A program made the translations under genes and the position numbers. From Paracoccus sp. S3-43 (lineage in GTDB: Bacteria > Pseudomonadota > Alphaproteobacteria > Rhodobacterales > Rhodobacteraceae): 64,000 bases of DNA. The notes below the pieces were generated by a model. That model saw only the letters and a program-made list of their open reading frames with translations. It did no database searches and was not told the origin of the DNA. The first letter of the stretch is position 1; the number at the start of each line of letters is the position of its first letter. Below, in pieces: positions 44,314-51,988 of this stretch. The stretch lies in NCBI RefSeq assembly GCF_029027965.1, contig NZ_CP119082.1, forward strand, positions 1,158,001 through 1,222,000. The letters are read 5' to 3'.

Positions 44314-44327
44314 TCAACTGATGTTGA
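44314..44327. promoter_or_regulatory. inverted repeat TCAAC-TGAT-GTTGA upstream of gltS
   Basis: Perfect five-base arms with a four-base centre lie 25 bases before gltS. The half-sites face the opposite way from an FNR box. The same arm pair, with one more base each side, is found before phaC at 49506-49521, so both may bind one regulator. Confidence 0.4.
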
Positions 44328-44381
44328 TTCCGCTTTGCCCCGGATCCGCCTTCCGGTCAAGGGCGGGGCCCCGCGCCTGCC

Positions 44382-45146
44382 TCAGGCGGTGGTGTGAAAT
44401 CCGTTATCGGCATAGACCACCGATCCGCTCATGGGACTTGCGGCCTCGGTTGCCAGAAAGGCCGCCAGCGTACCGATCTCTTCGATGCTTACCAGTTTTC
44501 CCGCAGGCGTACGGGCGCGAATCTTATCCATCAGCGCATCGAACCGGTCGATCCCCGAGGCGGCGCGGGTCTTGACCGGACCGGTTGAAAGCGAAAAGGC
44601 ACGAATCCCTTCGCCCGCCAGATCGGCCGCCGCATAGCGGACCGAAGCCTCCAGCGCGGCCTTTACCGGACCCATGAGGTTGTAATTCTCGACCACCCGA
44701 TCCGCGCCGTAAAAGCTGACCGTGATCAGCGAACCACCCGCCTGCATCAAAGGCCGCGCCAGCCGCGCCATGCGCAGGAAGGAGTGGCAAGAGATATCCA
44801 TCGCCGTCGCAAAACCTTCGGCCGAAGCGTTGACAACGCTGGTGTGCAGATCCTCGCGCGGGGCGAAGGCGATGGCATGAAGCAGAAAATCAAGCCGCCC
44901 CCATTCAGCGGTAATGCGGTCAAACACGGCTTCCAACTGGCCGGGTTCACGCACATCGCAAGGAAGGAACAGCGGCGCACCCACTTCCTGCGCCACGGGT
45001 TCGACCCATGGCCGGGCCTTTTCATTAAGAAAGGTCAGCGCCAGCTCTGCCCCCGCCGCGCGAAAGGCCCTGGCGCAACCGGCGGCGATGCTGGCCTCAT
45101 TCGCCACGCCAACCACGAGGCCGCGTTTGCCTTTCAGATCAATCAT
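44382..45146 (-). CDS. fabI: enoyl-ACP reductase, FabI type
   Basis: The protein has 254 residues. The nucleotide-binding start is KGKRGLVVGVANEASIAAGC. The catalytic Tyr/Lys pair is in VENYNLMGPVKAALEASVRY (Y-x6-K). It reduces enoyl-ACP with NAD(P)H in fatty acid synthesis. It overlaps ackA (ATGA), so it belongs to the PHA/acetate operon rather than to a usual fab locus; an additional copy elsewhere is likely. Confidence 0.9.
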   Translation of the reverse strand: MIDLKGKRGLVVGVANEASIAAGCARAFRAAGAELALTFLNEKARPWVEPVAQEVGAPLFLPCDVREPGQLEAVFDRITAEWGRLDFLLHAIAFAPREDLHTSVVNASAEGFATAMDISCHSFLRMARLARPLMQAGGSLITVSFYGADRVVENYNLMGPVKAALEASVRYAAADLAGEGIRAFSLSTGPVKTRAASGIDRFDALMDKIRARTPAGKLVSIEEIGTLAAFLATEAASPMSGSVVYADNGFHTTA

Positions 45147-46312
45147 GTCGCTGCCTCTTCGCTGACGGCCTCCTGGGCGATGATGCTTTCCTCATCGGTC
45201 GGAATGACAAGAAGCTGCACCCGGCTGGCGGCGGTGCTGATCCTGCGCGACCCTGCTTCATTGGCATCGGGGTCAAGCTCTGCCCCAAGCCAGGCCAGCC
45301 GCGCGGCGACACGGGCGCGGATACCGGGCTGATGCTCGCCGATTCCTGCCGTGAAGACCAGCGCATCGATCCCGCCCATGCTGGTCGCCAACCGTGCCAC
45401 CTCGCCCGCGATGCGCAGGCAAAAGAGGTCGATCGCCTCGGCAGCCTCTGGGCGCGTGCTGGCCATCAGCTCGCGGCTGTCAGCCTCGAAACCCGACACG
45501 CCCAGAAGGCCGCTTTCACGATAGAGCATGGTCTCGACCTGTTTCAGGCTTTGCCCCATTTCGCCCATCAGATGCAGGATCACGCCGGGGTCCAGCGCAC
45601 CCGAACGCGTCGCCATCGGGATGCCGTCCAGCGTCGAAAACCCCATCGAGCTGTCGATGCTCTTGCCGCCCCGGATCGCACAAAGGCTTGCGCCGCTGCC
45701 CAGATGTGCGGCGACCACCTTTGCATCGGTGGCCAGATCGCCCAGTTGCCCGGCGATATAGCGGTAGGAGAGACCATGAAAGCCATAGCGCTTGATCCCC
45801 TGATCATAAAGCGCGCGCGGCAGGGCAAAGCGGCGGATCAGGGGCGGGTTGGTGGCATGAAACGCCGTGTCGAAAGAGGCTGTCTGTGGCACATCGGGGT
45901 AAAGCCCCCGCATCGCCCGGATCAGCGCAAGGCTTTGCGGCTGATGCAGCGGCGCAAGCCGCGCCAGCGCGTCGATCTGCGCGATCACCTGATCGGTGAT
46001 CCGGACTGGTCCTGTGAAGACATCGCCGCCATGCACAACCCGATGGCCGATCACCGCAAGGCGCGAAAGATTGAAATGCCCGGCCAGCCAGGCAAAAGCC
46101 TGGTTCAGCACGGCTGTCAGATCGCCGGGATCCGCTGTGATCGGGCCTGAAAAGGTCTTGCCCTCGCGCGTCAGGCGCACTTCGAAAGGCTCATCGCGGA
46201 AATCGATCACGCCCGACGCCAGCGGGCGCGGCGCGGCGGCCTCCAGTGCGTAAAACCCCAGCTTGATAGTCGAGGATCCGGTGTTGAATGTCAGGATCAG
46301 ATCGCGGGTCAC
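45143..46312 (-). CDS. ackA: acetate kinase
   Basis: The protein has 389 residues. The ASKHA fold is indicated by LTFNTGSSTIKLGFYALE (N-terminal), HRVVHGGDVFTGPVRI and VVAAHLGSGASLCAIRGGKS (phosphate part), and the adenosine part FTAGIGEHQPGIRARVA. It makes ATP from acetyl phosphate. Start GTG overlaps the preceding phosphotransacylase stop (GTGA). Butyrate/propionate kinase would be a close alternative, but acetate kinase fits best. Confidence 0.85.
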   Translation of the reverse strand: MTRDLILTFNTGSSTIKLGFYALEAAAPRPLASGVIDFRDEPFEVRLTREGKTFSGPITADPGDLTAVLNQAFAWLAGHFNLSRLAVIGHRVVHGGDVFTGPVRITDQVIAQIDALARLAPLHQPQSLALIRAMRGLYPDVPQTASFDTAFHATNPPLIRRFALPRALYDQGIKRYGFHGLSYRYIAGQLGDLATDAKVVAAHLGSGASLCAIRGGKSIDSSMGFSTLDGIPMATRSGALDPGVILHLMGEMGQSLKQVETMLYRESGLLGVSGFEADSRELMASTRPEAAEAIDLFCLRIAGEVARLATSMGGIDALVFTAGIGEHQPGIRARVAARLAWLGAELDPDANEAGSRRISTAASRVQLLVIPTDEESIIAQEAVSEEAAT

Positions 46313-47703
46313 GCCTTCCCCTCCGCTTTGCGGACCGCGACCAGCTTGGCCAGCGCAGCCGAGGCGATGCGGGCCGATAAAGGATCCGCCCGGCTTGTCA
46401 GAACGATTGGCACCCGTGCGCCCAGAACCAGCCCCGCGGCCGTGGCGCCCGCGAAATAGATCAGCTGTTTGGCAAGCATGTTCCCGGCCTCGAGATCCGG
46501 CACCAGAAGAATATCGGCCTCGCCCGCCACCTGCGAGACGATGCCCTTCGTCGCCACCGCCTCGGGGCTGATCGCATTGTCGAAGGCCAGCGGCCCGTCA
46601 ACCAGCGCGCCCGTGATCTGGCCTCGAGCCGCCATCACCGTCAGCGCGGCGGCATCCAGCGTGGCGGGCATCGTCGCGTTCACCGTCTCGACCGCCGCCA
46701 GCACCGCGACCTTCGGCTGATCGCGCCCCAGAAGCCGCATCAGATCGACGGCATTCTGGCAGATGTCGCGCTTATGCTCCAATGTCGGTGCGATATTGAT
46801 CGCGGCATCGGTGACGATCACCGGCTTGCGATAGGCGGGCACATCCATCGCATAGACATGGCTGATCCGGCGTTCGGTGCGCAGGCCGCCGCTTTTCGAA
46901 ACCACCGCCGCAAGCAGTTCATCGGAATGCAGGCTGCCCTTGACCAGCACCTGGACGTTGCCACAGGCCGCCAGTTCCACCGCCCGCGCCGCCGCTGCAT
47001 GGCTGTGCTCTGTCTCCTCGATCCGGAAGCCGTCAAGCGAGACCCCGGCCTCGGCGGCCGCCGCGCGAATCTTTCCGCCGGGACCGATCAGGATCGGGTC
47101 AAGCAGGCCTTCGTCGCGCACCTCGATCGCGCCAAGGATCGCGGATTTCGAACAGGGATGCACCACCGCCGCCCGCACCGGGGGCAATGCGCGGGCCTCT
47201 TCGACAAAGCCCTGCCAGCGCCCCTTCGGCAAGACCACCGCCTCGGGAAGGTCACCCGGCACCCAGGTCACCTGCTCGACCGGGGCCAGCACCAGCGCCT
47301 CGCCCGAAAGCACCACCTCGCCCCGCTGATTGCGGGCGGTGGTCGTCAGGCGGACACGGTTCTTGCCCTCGATCAGCTCGGCCACTTCAACTTCGGCGGT
47401 GATGGTATCGCCTGGCGAAACCGGCTTGTTAAAGCGGATCTGCTGGTCGAGATAGATCGTCCCCGGCCCCGGCAGGCGGGTGCCCAGCACCGCCGAAATC
47501 AGCGCCGCAGTCCACATGCCGTGCACCACGACATGGCCAAACGGCCCATGGGCGGCGAAACCGGCATCCAGATGCGCGGGGTTGGCGTCGCCGGAAACAG
47601 CGGCGAACAATTCAATATCCTTGGGACCGACGTGGCGGACAAGACTGGCGCGGTCGCCGATTTTCATCTGGTGAAACAGATAGTTGGTCAGAGTGCCGGT
47701 CAT
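46309..47703 (-). CDS. MaoC-like hydratase fused to phosphate acyltransferase
   Basis: The protein has 464 residues in two domains. Residues 1-150 form a MaoC hotdog domain (FAAVSGDANPAHLDAGFAA, HVVVHGMWTAALISAVLGTR), which hydrates enoyl-CoA. Residues about 180-460 form a phosphate acetyl/butyryltransferase (VHPCSKSAILGAIEVRDEG, LDAAALTVMAARGQITGAL). Such bifunctional proteins occur in PHA operons. The ATG at 47703 has GAGGTG upstream. It lies four bases after phaC. Confidence 0.85.
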   Translation of the reverse strand: MTGTLTNYLFHQMKIGDRASLVRHVGPKDIELFAAVSGDANPAHLDAGFAAHGPFGHVVVHGMWTAALISAVLGTRLPGPGTIYLDQQIRFNKPVSPGDTITAEVEVAELIEGKNRVRLTTTARNQRGEVVLSGEALVLAPVEQVTWVPGDLPEAVVLPKGRWQGFVEEARALPPVRAAVVHPCSKSAILGAIEVRDEGLLDPILIGPGGKIRAAAAEAGVSLDGFRIEETEHSHAAAARAVELAACGNVQVLVKGSLHSDELLAAVVSKSGGLRTERRISHVYAMDVPAYRKPVIVTDAAINIAPTLEHKRDICQNAVDLMRLLGRDQPKVAVLAAVETVNATMPATLDAAALTVMAARGQITGALVDGPLAFDNAISPEAVATKGIVSQVAGEADILLVPDLEAGNMLAKQLIYFAGATAAGLVLGARVPIVLTSRADPLSARIASAALAKLVAVRKAEGKA

Positions 47704-47707
47704 CTTG

Positions 47708-49465
47708 TCACCTCTGGAAAACATATGTGCCGGGCGCATCTGCCAGCGCGTTGCCCATTGCGGGCGGCGCGGCGGGGGCACCCGAACGCGCGGCAAGCCA
47801 GGCCTGCCAGGGCGTCCACCACGAACCCTCGGTTGCAGGATTGGCCTCGACCCAGGTCTCGGGCGGCAAAAGCGCGTCGTCATGGGCGCGGGTCGCCAGC
47901 CGGTAGCGGCGGCGCGGGTGACCGGGAGGAGAGACGATCCCCGCATTATGCCCGCCCGACGTCAGCGCGAAAGTCACCTCGCAATCGGTGAACTGGTGGA
48001 TTTTGTAGACCGACTTCCAGGGTGCGACATGATCGCGCTCGGTCCCGACGGCAAAGATCGGCACCCGGATGTTCTGCAACAGAACTGTCTTGCCCCCGGC
48101 GGTGAAGCGTCCCGAAGAAAGCTCATTATTCAGATAAAGCCTGCGCAGATATTCGGCATGCATCCGATAGGGCATCCGGGTGCTGTCGGCATTCCAGGCC
48201 ATGAGATCATTCATCGCCGTCCGCTCGCCCATCATGTAATCGCGCACCATCCGGGACCAGATGAGGTCATTCGAGCGCAAAAGCTGAAACGCCCCCGCCA
48301 TCTGATCGGCAGAGAGATAGCCGCGGTTCCACATCATGCTTTCAAGAAGATGCAGCTGGCTTGGGTCGATGAACAACGCAAGCTCGCCCGGTTCGGCGAA
48401 ATCGACCTGCGCGGCAAGCAGCGTCAGCGAGGCGAGACGCGCGTCCCCCTTCCCCGCCATGGCAGCCGCCGCGATCGACAGCAAAGTGCCACCCAGACAA
48501 TAGCCGGTGGCGTGGATTTTCTGATCGGGCATTAGACGGGTGATCTCATCCAACGCGGCCATCACGCCCAGCCGGCGATAATCCTCCAGCGTCAGATCAC
48601 GATCCTCTGCACCCGGATTGCGCCAGGAAATGGCGAAAACCGTGTGGCCCTGCGCCACCAGCCAGCGGATCAGTGAATTCTCCGGGCTGAGGTCGAGGAT
48701 ATAGTATTTCATGATCCAGGCCGGAACGATCAGCACCGGCTCGGGGTGCACGGTTTCTGTCGTGGGCGTATACTGGATCAGTTCGATCAGGTGGTTGCGG
48801 AAGATTACCTTGCCCGGCGTCACCGCCACATCGCGACCCGGTGTAAAGGCCTCGACACCCTCTGGCGGCTCCTGCCGGATCTGGCGGACGACGTCCTGCA
48901 GCCAGTTCTGCCAGCCCTTCACAAGGTTCATGCCTCCGGTAGCCCAGGTCCGTGCCACAACCTCGGGATTGGTAAAAGGGTTGTTCGAAGGCGCACAGAC
49001 ATCAAGGATCTGTTTCGCGGCAAAAGACACCACATCCTCGTGGTGCTTCGTCACGCCCGGAACCTCATGGGTGACGTTATGCAGCCATTGCTGCTGCAGC
49101 AGGAAAGCCTGCGACATCCAGCTGAAGGGCGGTTTCGCCCAGGCTTCACCGGCGAAACGGCGGTCGCCCGGCAAGGGCGTGATGACCGGCGCGGCCTGCG
49201 GATCCATCGCCGAGGCCATCAGATGCGCCATGAGACGCTGCCATTTGCGGCCCGCCTTGACGCCCAGTTCCATCTGCTTGCCCGGTGCCTGCGCCAGATG
49301 AAAGGCCCAGTCGACATAGGCCATCATCAGCGAGCCGGGCGAGACCCCGCCGCTGAGCTGTCCCGAGAGCGCCTCTCGTATGCGGTCAACGGCCTGAAAA
49401 GCCTCGATGCCAAGGCTTTCATCGCCGGTTGCACCCGAGCCATCTGATTTGGGAGTAAGGGCCAT
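47708..49465 (-). CDS. phaC: class I polyhydroxyalkanoate synthase
   Basis: The protein has 585 residues. The active-site box is ATGYCLGGTLLSIAAAAM (Cys), with the catalytic Asp and His expected near DFAEPGELALFID and SGGHNAGIVSPPG. The N-terminal half (AFHLAQAPGKQMELGVKAG) matches class I PhaC. It polymerises hydroxyacyl-CoA to storage polyester. First in an operon phaC - acyltransferase - ackA - fabI. GGAGA precedes the ATG. FNR-type control is likely from the site upstream. Confidence 0.9.
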   Translation of the reverse strand: MALTPKSDGSGATGDESLGIEAFQAVDRIREALSGQLSGGVSPGSLMMAYVDWAFHLAQAPGKQMELGVKAGRKWQRLMAHLMASAMDPQAAPVITPLPGDRRFAGEAWAKPPFSWMSQAFLLQQQWLHNVTHEVPGVTKHHEDVVSFAAKQILDVCAPSNNPFTNPEVVARTWATGGMNLVKGWQNWLQDVVRQIRQEPPEGVEAFTPGRDVAVTPGKVIFRNHLIELIQYTPTTETVHPEPVLIVPAWIMKYYILDLSPENSLIRWLVAQGHTVFAISWRNPGAEDRDLTLEDYRRLGVMAALDEITRLMPDQKIHATGYCLGGTLLSIAAAAMAGKGDARLASLTLLAAQVDFAEPGELALFIDPSQLHLLESMMWNRGYLSADQMAGAFQLLRSNDLIWSRMVRDYMMGERTAMNDLMAWNADSTRMPYRMHAEYLRRLYLNNELSSGRFTAGGKTVLLQNIRVPIFAVGTERDHVAPWKSVYKIHQFTDCEVTFALTSGGHNAGIVSPPGHPRRRYRLATRAHDDALLPPETWVEANPATEGSWWTPWQAWLAARSGAPAAPPAMGNALADAPGTYVFQR

Positions 49466-49783
49466 GTCGCGTCTCCAATTTACCGGCGGAAGTTAGCACA
49501 GAACTATCAACGAGTGTTGATCGAAATCAAAGAGTTCAAGATTTTTCTTGAACATAGGCATTGCGCCCAAGGCCCGATGCCGACGACATGTCGTAAAGCG
49601 CCGTCAAACCGCCGAAACAGCCGCCCCCGGACTGAACAGGCAAAGCATCGGCGTCCGGCGGCGGACACGGAATCCCCTGTCCCTGCCCTGATCATCATGG
49701 ACGATTACCGGCAAAACGGCGCGACGTCGAGGCCATGACCCGGCCAATGCCGCTGGCACCAACGCCGGGCCAAGGCCGCGGCC
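49466..49783. other. intergenic region before phaC
   Basis: About 318 bases without a credible gene. The half next to phaC is AT-richer and holds the FNR box and inverted repeat (49506-49530). The rest, toward the DUF900 gene, shows no clear signal. Short plus-strand frames here have poor codon use. Confidence 0.5.
49506..49530. promoter_or_regulatory. FNR box with overlapping inverted repeat upstream of phaC
   Basis: TTGATCGAAATCAA (49517-49530) equals the FNR/FnrL consensus TTGAT-N4-ATCAA in all ten fixed bases. It overlaps ATCAACGAGTGTTGAT (49506-49521), a second palindrome sharing one half-site. The FNR box is centred about 58 bases before the phaC start, which suits oxygen-dependent control. 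Confidence 0.75.
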
Positions 49784-50863
49784 TCAATCCGCCAGCACAT
49801 CACCGATGCCAGTGAAGACACCGCCGACCTGATTGAAGACAAAGGCCCCAGCCAAGCGTACCTCACCGAAAAGGGTGTTTTCAACCACAGCCCCGGCCTC
49901 GCCGGAAAGCAGGCCGACATAGCGGCTGTGGGCGGGATCATCGGTCGGAATATCGGTAATATCCACGATCCGTATTCCGGTCGCGACCGCCAGGCGCTGG
50001 ACCGCCGGATCACGCACATCGACAAGCCCAAGCCGTATCCGACGTGCCGAAAGCCGCGACGACAGTTTCAGCGCCAGATCGTCCGAGGAGACGAGCACCG
50101 TGATGGGATGCTTCATCGGCCCAAGGCTGACCATCTGGGCGCGGAAAAGATCGATATCAATATCCGGGGCGGCAAGGATGACCTCGATCCGGTCCAGCAC
50201 ATCGTCCCGCCCGGCAAGACGCAGTTGCACCAGCGTCTCCATCGTCAGCCGCGCGCCCATGCTGTGAGCCAGCACCGGCACCGCGTCGGAAGCGGACCGA
50301 CCCTTTGTCAAAAGCCGCAGCAGATCGGCAAGCGCCGCGCGGGAAAAGTCAGACGCGTCACGATCAGCCAGATAGGCGCCCGGATAGCCTGCCGAGGGCC
50401 ATGTAAAAAGGACGGGCTTTTCCTCGATATGCGCATCGACCGAAAGCTGCGCGGTACGGAACAAGGCCTCATGAAAGCGGGTGTTGAAGCCGTGGACATA
50501 AAGCCCGACCCCCTCGCGCGAGAGACGCTTTGCAAAGGCGTCACGGCTAAGCGTCTGCCGGCTGCGCATCACGAAATTCCGGTCGGCGCTGCTGCCATTG
50601 CGATCCGGCCATTCAATCTTTCCCGGCCGATGGCCAGGCGGCACCGAGACCTCGTATTCCAGCCAGCTTGGCCGGATGGAGCGAGAGTCGCCAAAGGCCC
50701 CCGGCAGATTTGCCTCGGGCGCGCGGGTGGTCATGGTCAGCACCCGGACAAGGCGGGCGCCCTCGGGCAGGGCACCGGCATCGGGGGCCAGAACTTCCGG
50801 CCCCGGACGCGCAGCGCAGCCTGCAAGCGCAAGCGTCAGGATCAGAAGCAGGCGGCCCAACAT
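49784..50863 (-). CDS. DUF900 alpha/beta-hydrolase lipoprotein
   Basis: The protein has 359 residues. A lipobox ALAGCAAR ends the signal peptide. The DUF900 hydrolase core shows GVGLYVHGFNTRFHEALFRT (oxyanion part), the nucleophile elbow VPVLAHSMGARLTMETLVQL (Ser) and an Asp near AAPDIDIDLFRA. Substrate is unknown. It is the last gene in the HlyD-ABC operon, five bases after the permease, and may act in the periplasm with that exporter. Confidence 0.8.
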   Translation of the reverse strand: MLGRLLLILTLALAGCAARPGPEVLAPDAGALPEGARLVRVLTMTTRAPEANLPGAFGDSRSIRPSWLEYEVSVPPGHRPGKIEWPDRNGSSADRNFVMRSRQTLSRDAFAKRLSREGVGLYVHGFNTRFHEALFRTAQLSVDAHIEEKPVLFTWPSAGYPGAYLADRDASDFSRAALADLLRLLTKGRSASDAVPVLAHSMGARLTMETLVQLRLAGRDDVLDRIEVILAAPDIDIDLFRAQMVSLGPMKHPITVLVSSDDLALKLSSRLSARRIRLGLVDVRDPAVQRLAVATGIRIVDITDIPTDDPAHSRYVGLLSGEAGAVVENTLFGEVRLAGAFVFNQVGGVFTGIGDVLAD

Positions 50864-50868
50864 ATGCC

Positions 50869-51981
50869 TTACCGCAGGAATTTCTTGAATCGTATCAGTG
50901 CCACCCAGAACAGCGCCACCCCGATCGCCGCCAGCGCCGCGAACTGGGGCCAGACCACGTCAAGCCCCGCACCTCGGAACAAGATGCCCTGCGAGAGGAT
51001 GATGAAATGCGTGTTGGGGGCTGCAAGCATGATGGTCTGGATGATCTCTGGCATGGATTCCCGCGGCGTCATCGCGCCTGACAGCACCTGCAGCGGCAAA
51101 AGCGCCATCATCAGCAAAAGCGCGAATTGCGGCATCGACCCGGCGATGGTGGCAAGGAAAATTCCAAGCCCCGTCATGGCGAAAACCATCAGCACCGCGC
51201 CCGCAAGAAACAGCACGACCGAGCCCTGCACCGGAACCGCCATCAGCGCCTGCACCACAACACTTAGCGAAAAGATCGACCCCAGCAGCACCACCAGCCC
51301 CATCGACCAGATCTTGGAAAACATGATCTCGGTCGTGGTGACGGGCATGACCAGCAGGTGCTCGACCGTGCCATGTTCCTTTTCGCGGATCAGCGCCGCG
51401 CCGGTCAGCACCAGCGACAGCATGGTGATCGACCGGATCACGGCGGAAATCGCGCCGAACCACTTCGGATCCAGCGAGGGATTATACCGCGCGCGGAGCG
51501 CCAGATCGACCGGCAGCGCGGTCTCGGCCCGGTAGCCCGCCACATATTCCGAAACCTCGGAGGACACGATCTGCTGGATATAGCCGCCGCCGGTGAAGGC
51601 CTGGCTCATCCTTGTCGCGTCGATATTCAGCTGGATCGCCGGGTTTTTTCCGGCCAGCACATCGCGCGCGAAATCCGGTGGGATGTTCAGCGCAAAAGTA
51701 TCCAGCCCCTGATCCATCCGCCGATCCATCTCGGCCGTCGTGGTCATCTGCGGCTCGACAAAATAGGGCGGATAAAAGGCCGAGGTGATGCGGGCGGAGA
51801 GATGCGACTGATCCTCATCCACGATCGAGATCGCGGCATTCGTCAGCGCCTCGGGCGAGACGTTCGCAGAGGTCCAGATCGAGAGCGAAAAGGAATAGAC
51901 GATCAGCACCAGCATCACCGGATCGCGCCAGAGCCCGCGCAATTCCTTGACGCCCAGATTGAAGGTGTTGCGCAGGTTCAT
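50869..51981 (-). CDS. ABC-2 type transporter permease (YhhJ-like)
   Basis: The protein has 370 residues, with one N-terminal helix, a long periplasmic part, and about five helices in the C-terminal half (SITMLSLVLTGAALIREKEH, where KEHGTVEHLLVMPVT is the ABC-2 signature). It forms the second half of the exporter with the RbbA-like protein, as in the E. coli yhiI-rbbA-yhhJ locus. Substrate unknown. Confidence 0.85.
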   Translation of the reverse strand: MNLRNTFNLGVKELRGLWRDPVMLVLIVYSFSLSIWTSANVSPEALTNAAISIVDEDQSHLSARITSAFYPPYFVEPQMTTTAEMDRRMDQGLDTFALNIPPDFARDVLAGKNPAIQLNIDATRMSQAFTGGGYIQQIVSSEVSEYVAGYRAETALPVDLALRARYNPSLDPKWFGAISAVIRSITMLSLVLTGAALIREKEHGTVEHLLVMPVTTTEIMFSKIWSMGLVVLLGSIFSLSVVVQALMAVPVQGSVVLFLAGAVLMVFAMTGLGIFLATIAGSMPQFALLLMMALLPLQVLSGAMTPRESMPEIIQTIMLAAPNTHFIILSQGILFRGAGLDVVWPQFAALAAIGVALFWVALIRFKKFLR

Positions 51982-51988
51982 CCGCCCC

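Noticed and set aside
44314..44327. FNR box upstream of gltS
   Set aside because: Half-sites face outward (TCAAC...GTTGA) instead of TTGAT...ATCAA, so it is not the FNR consensus.
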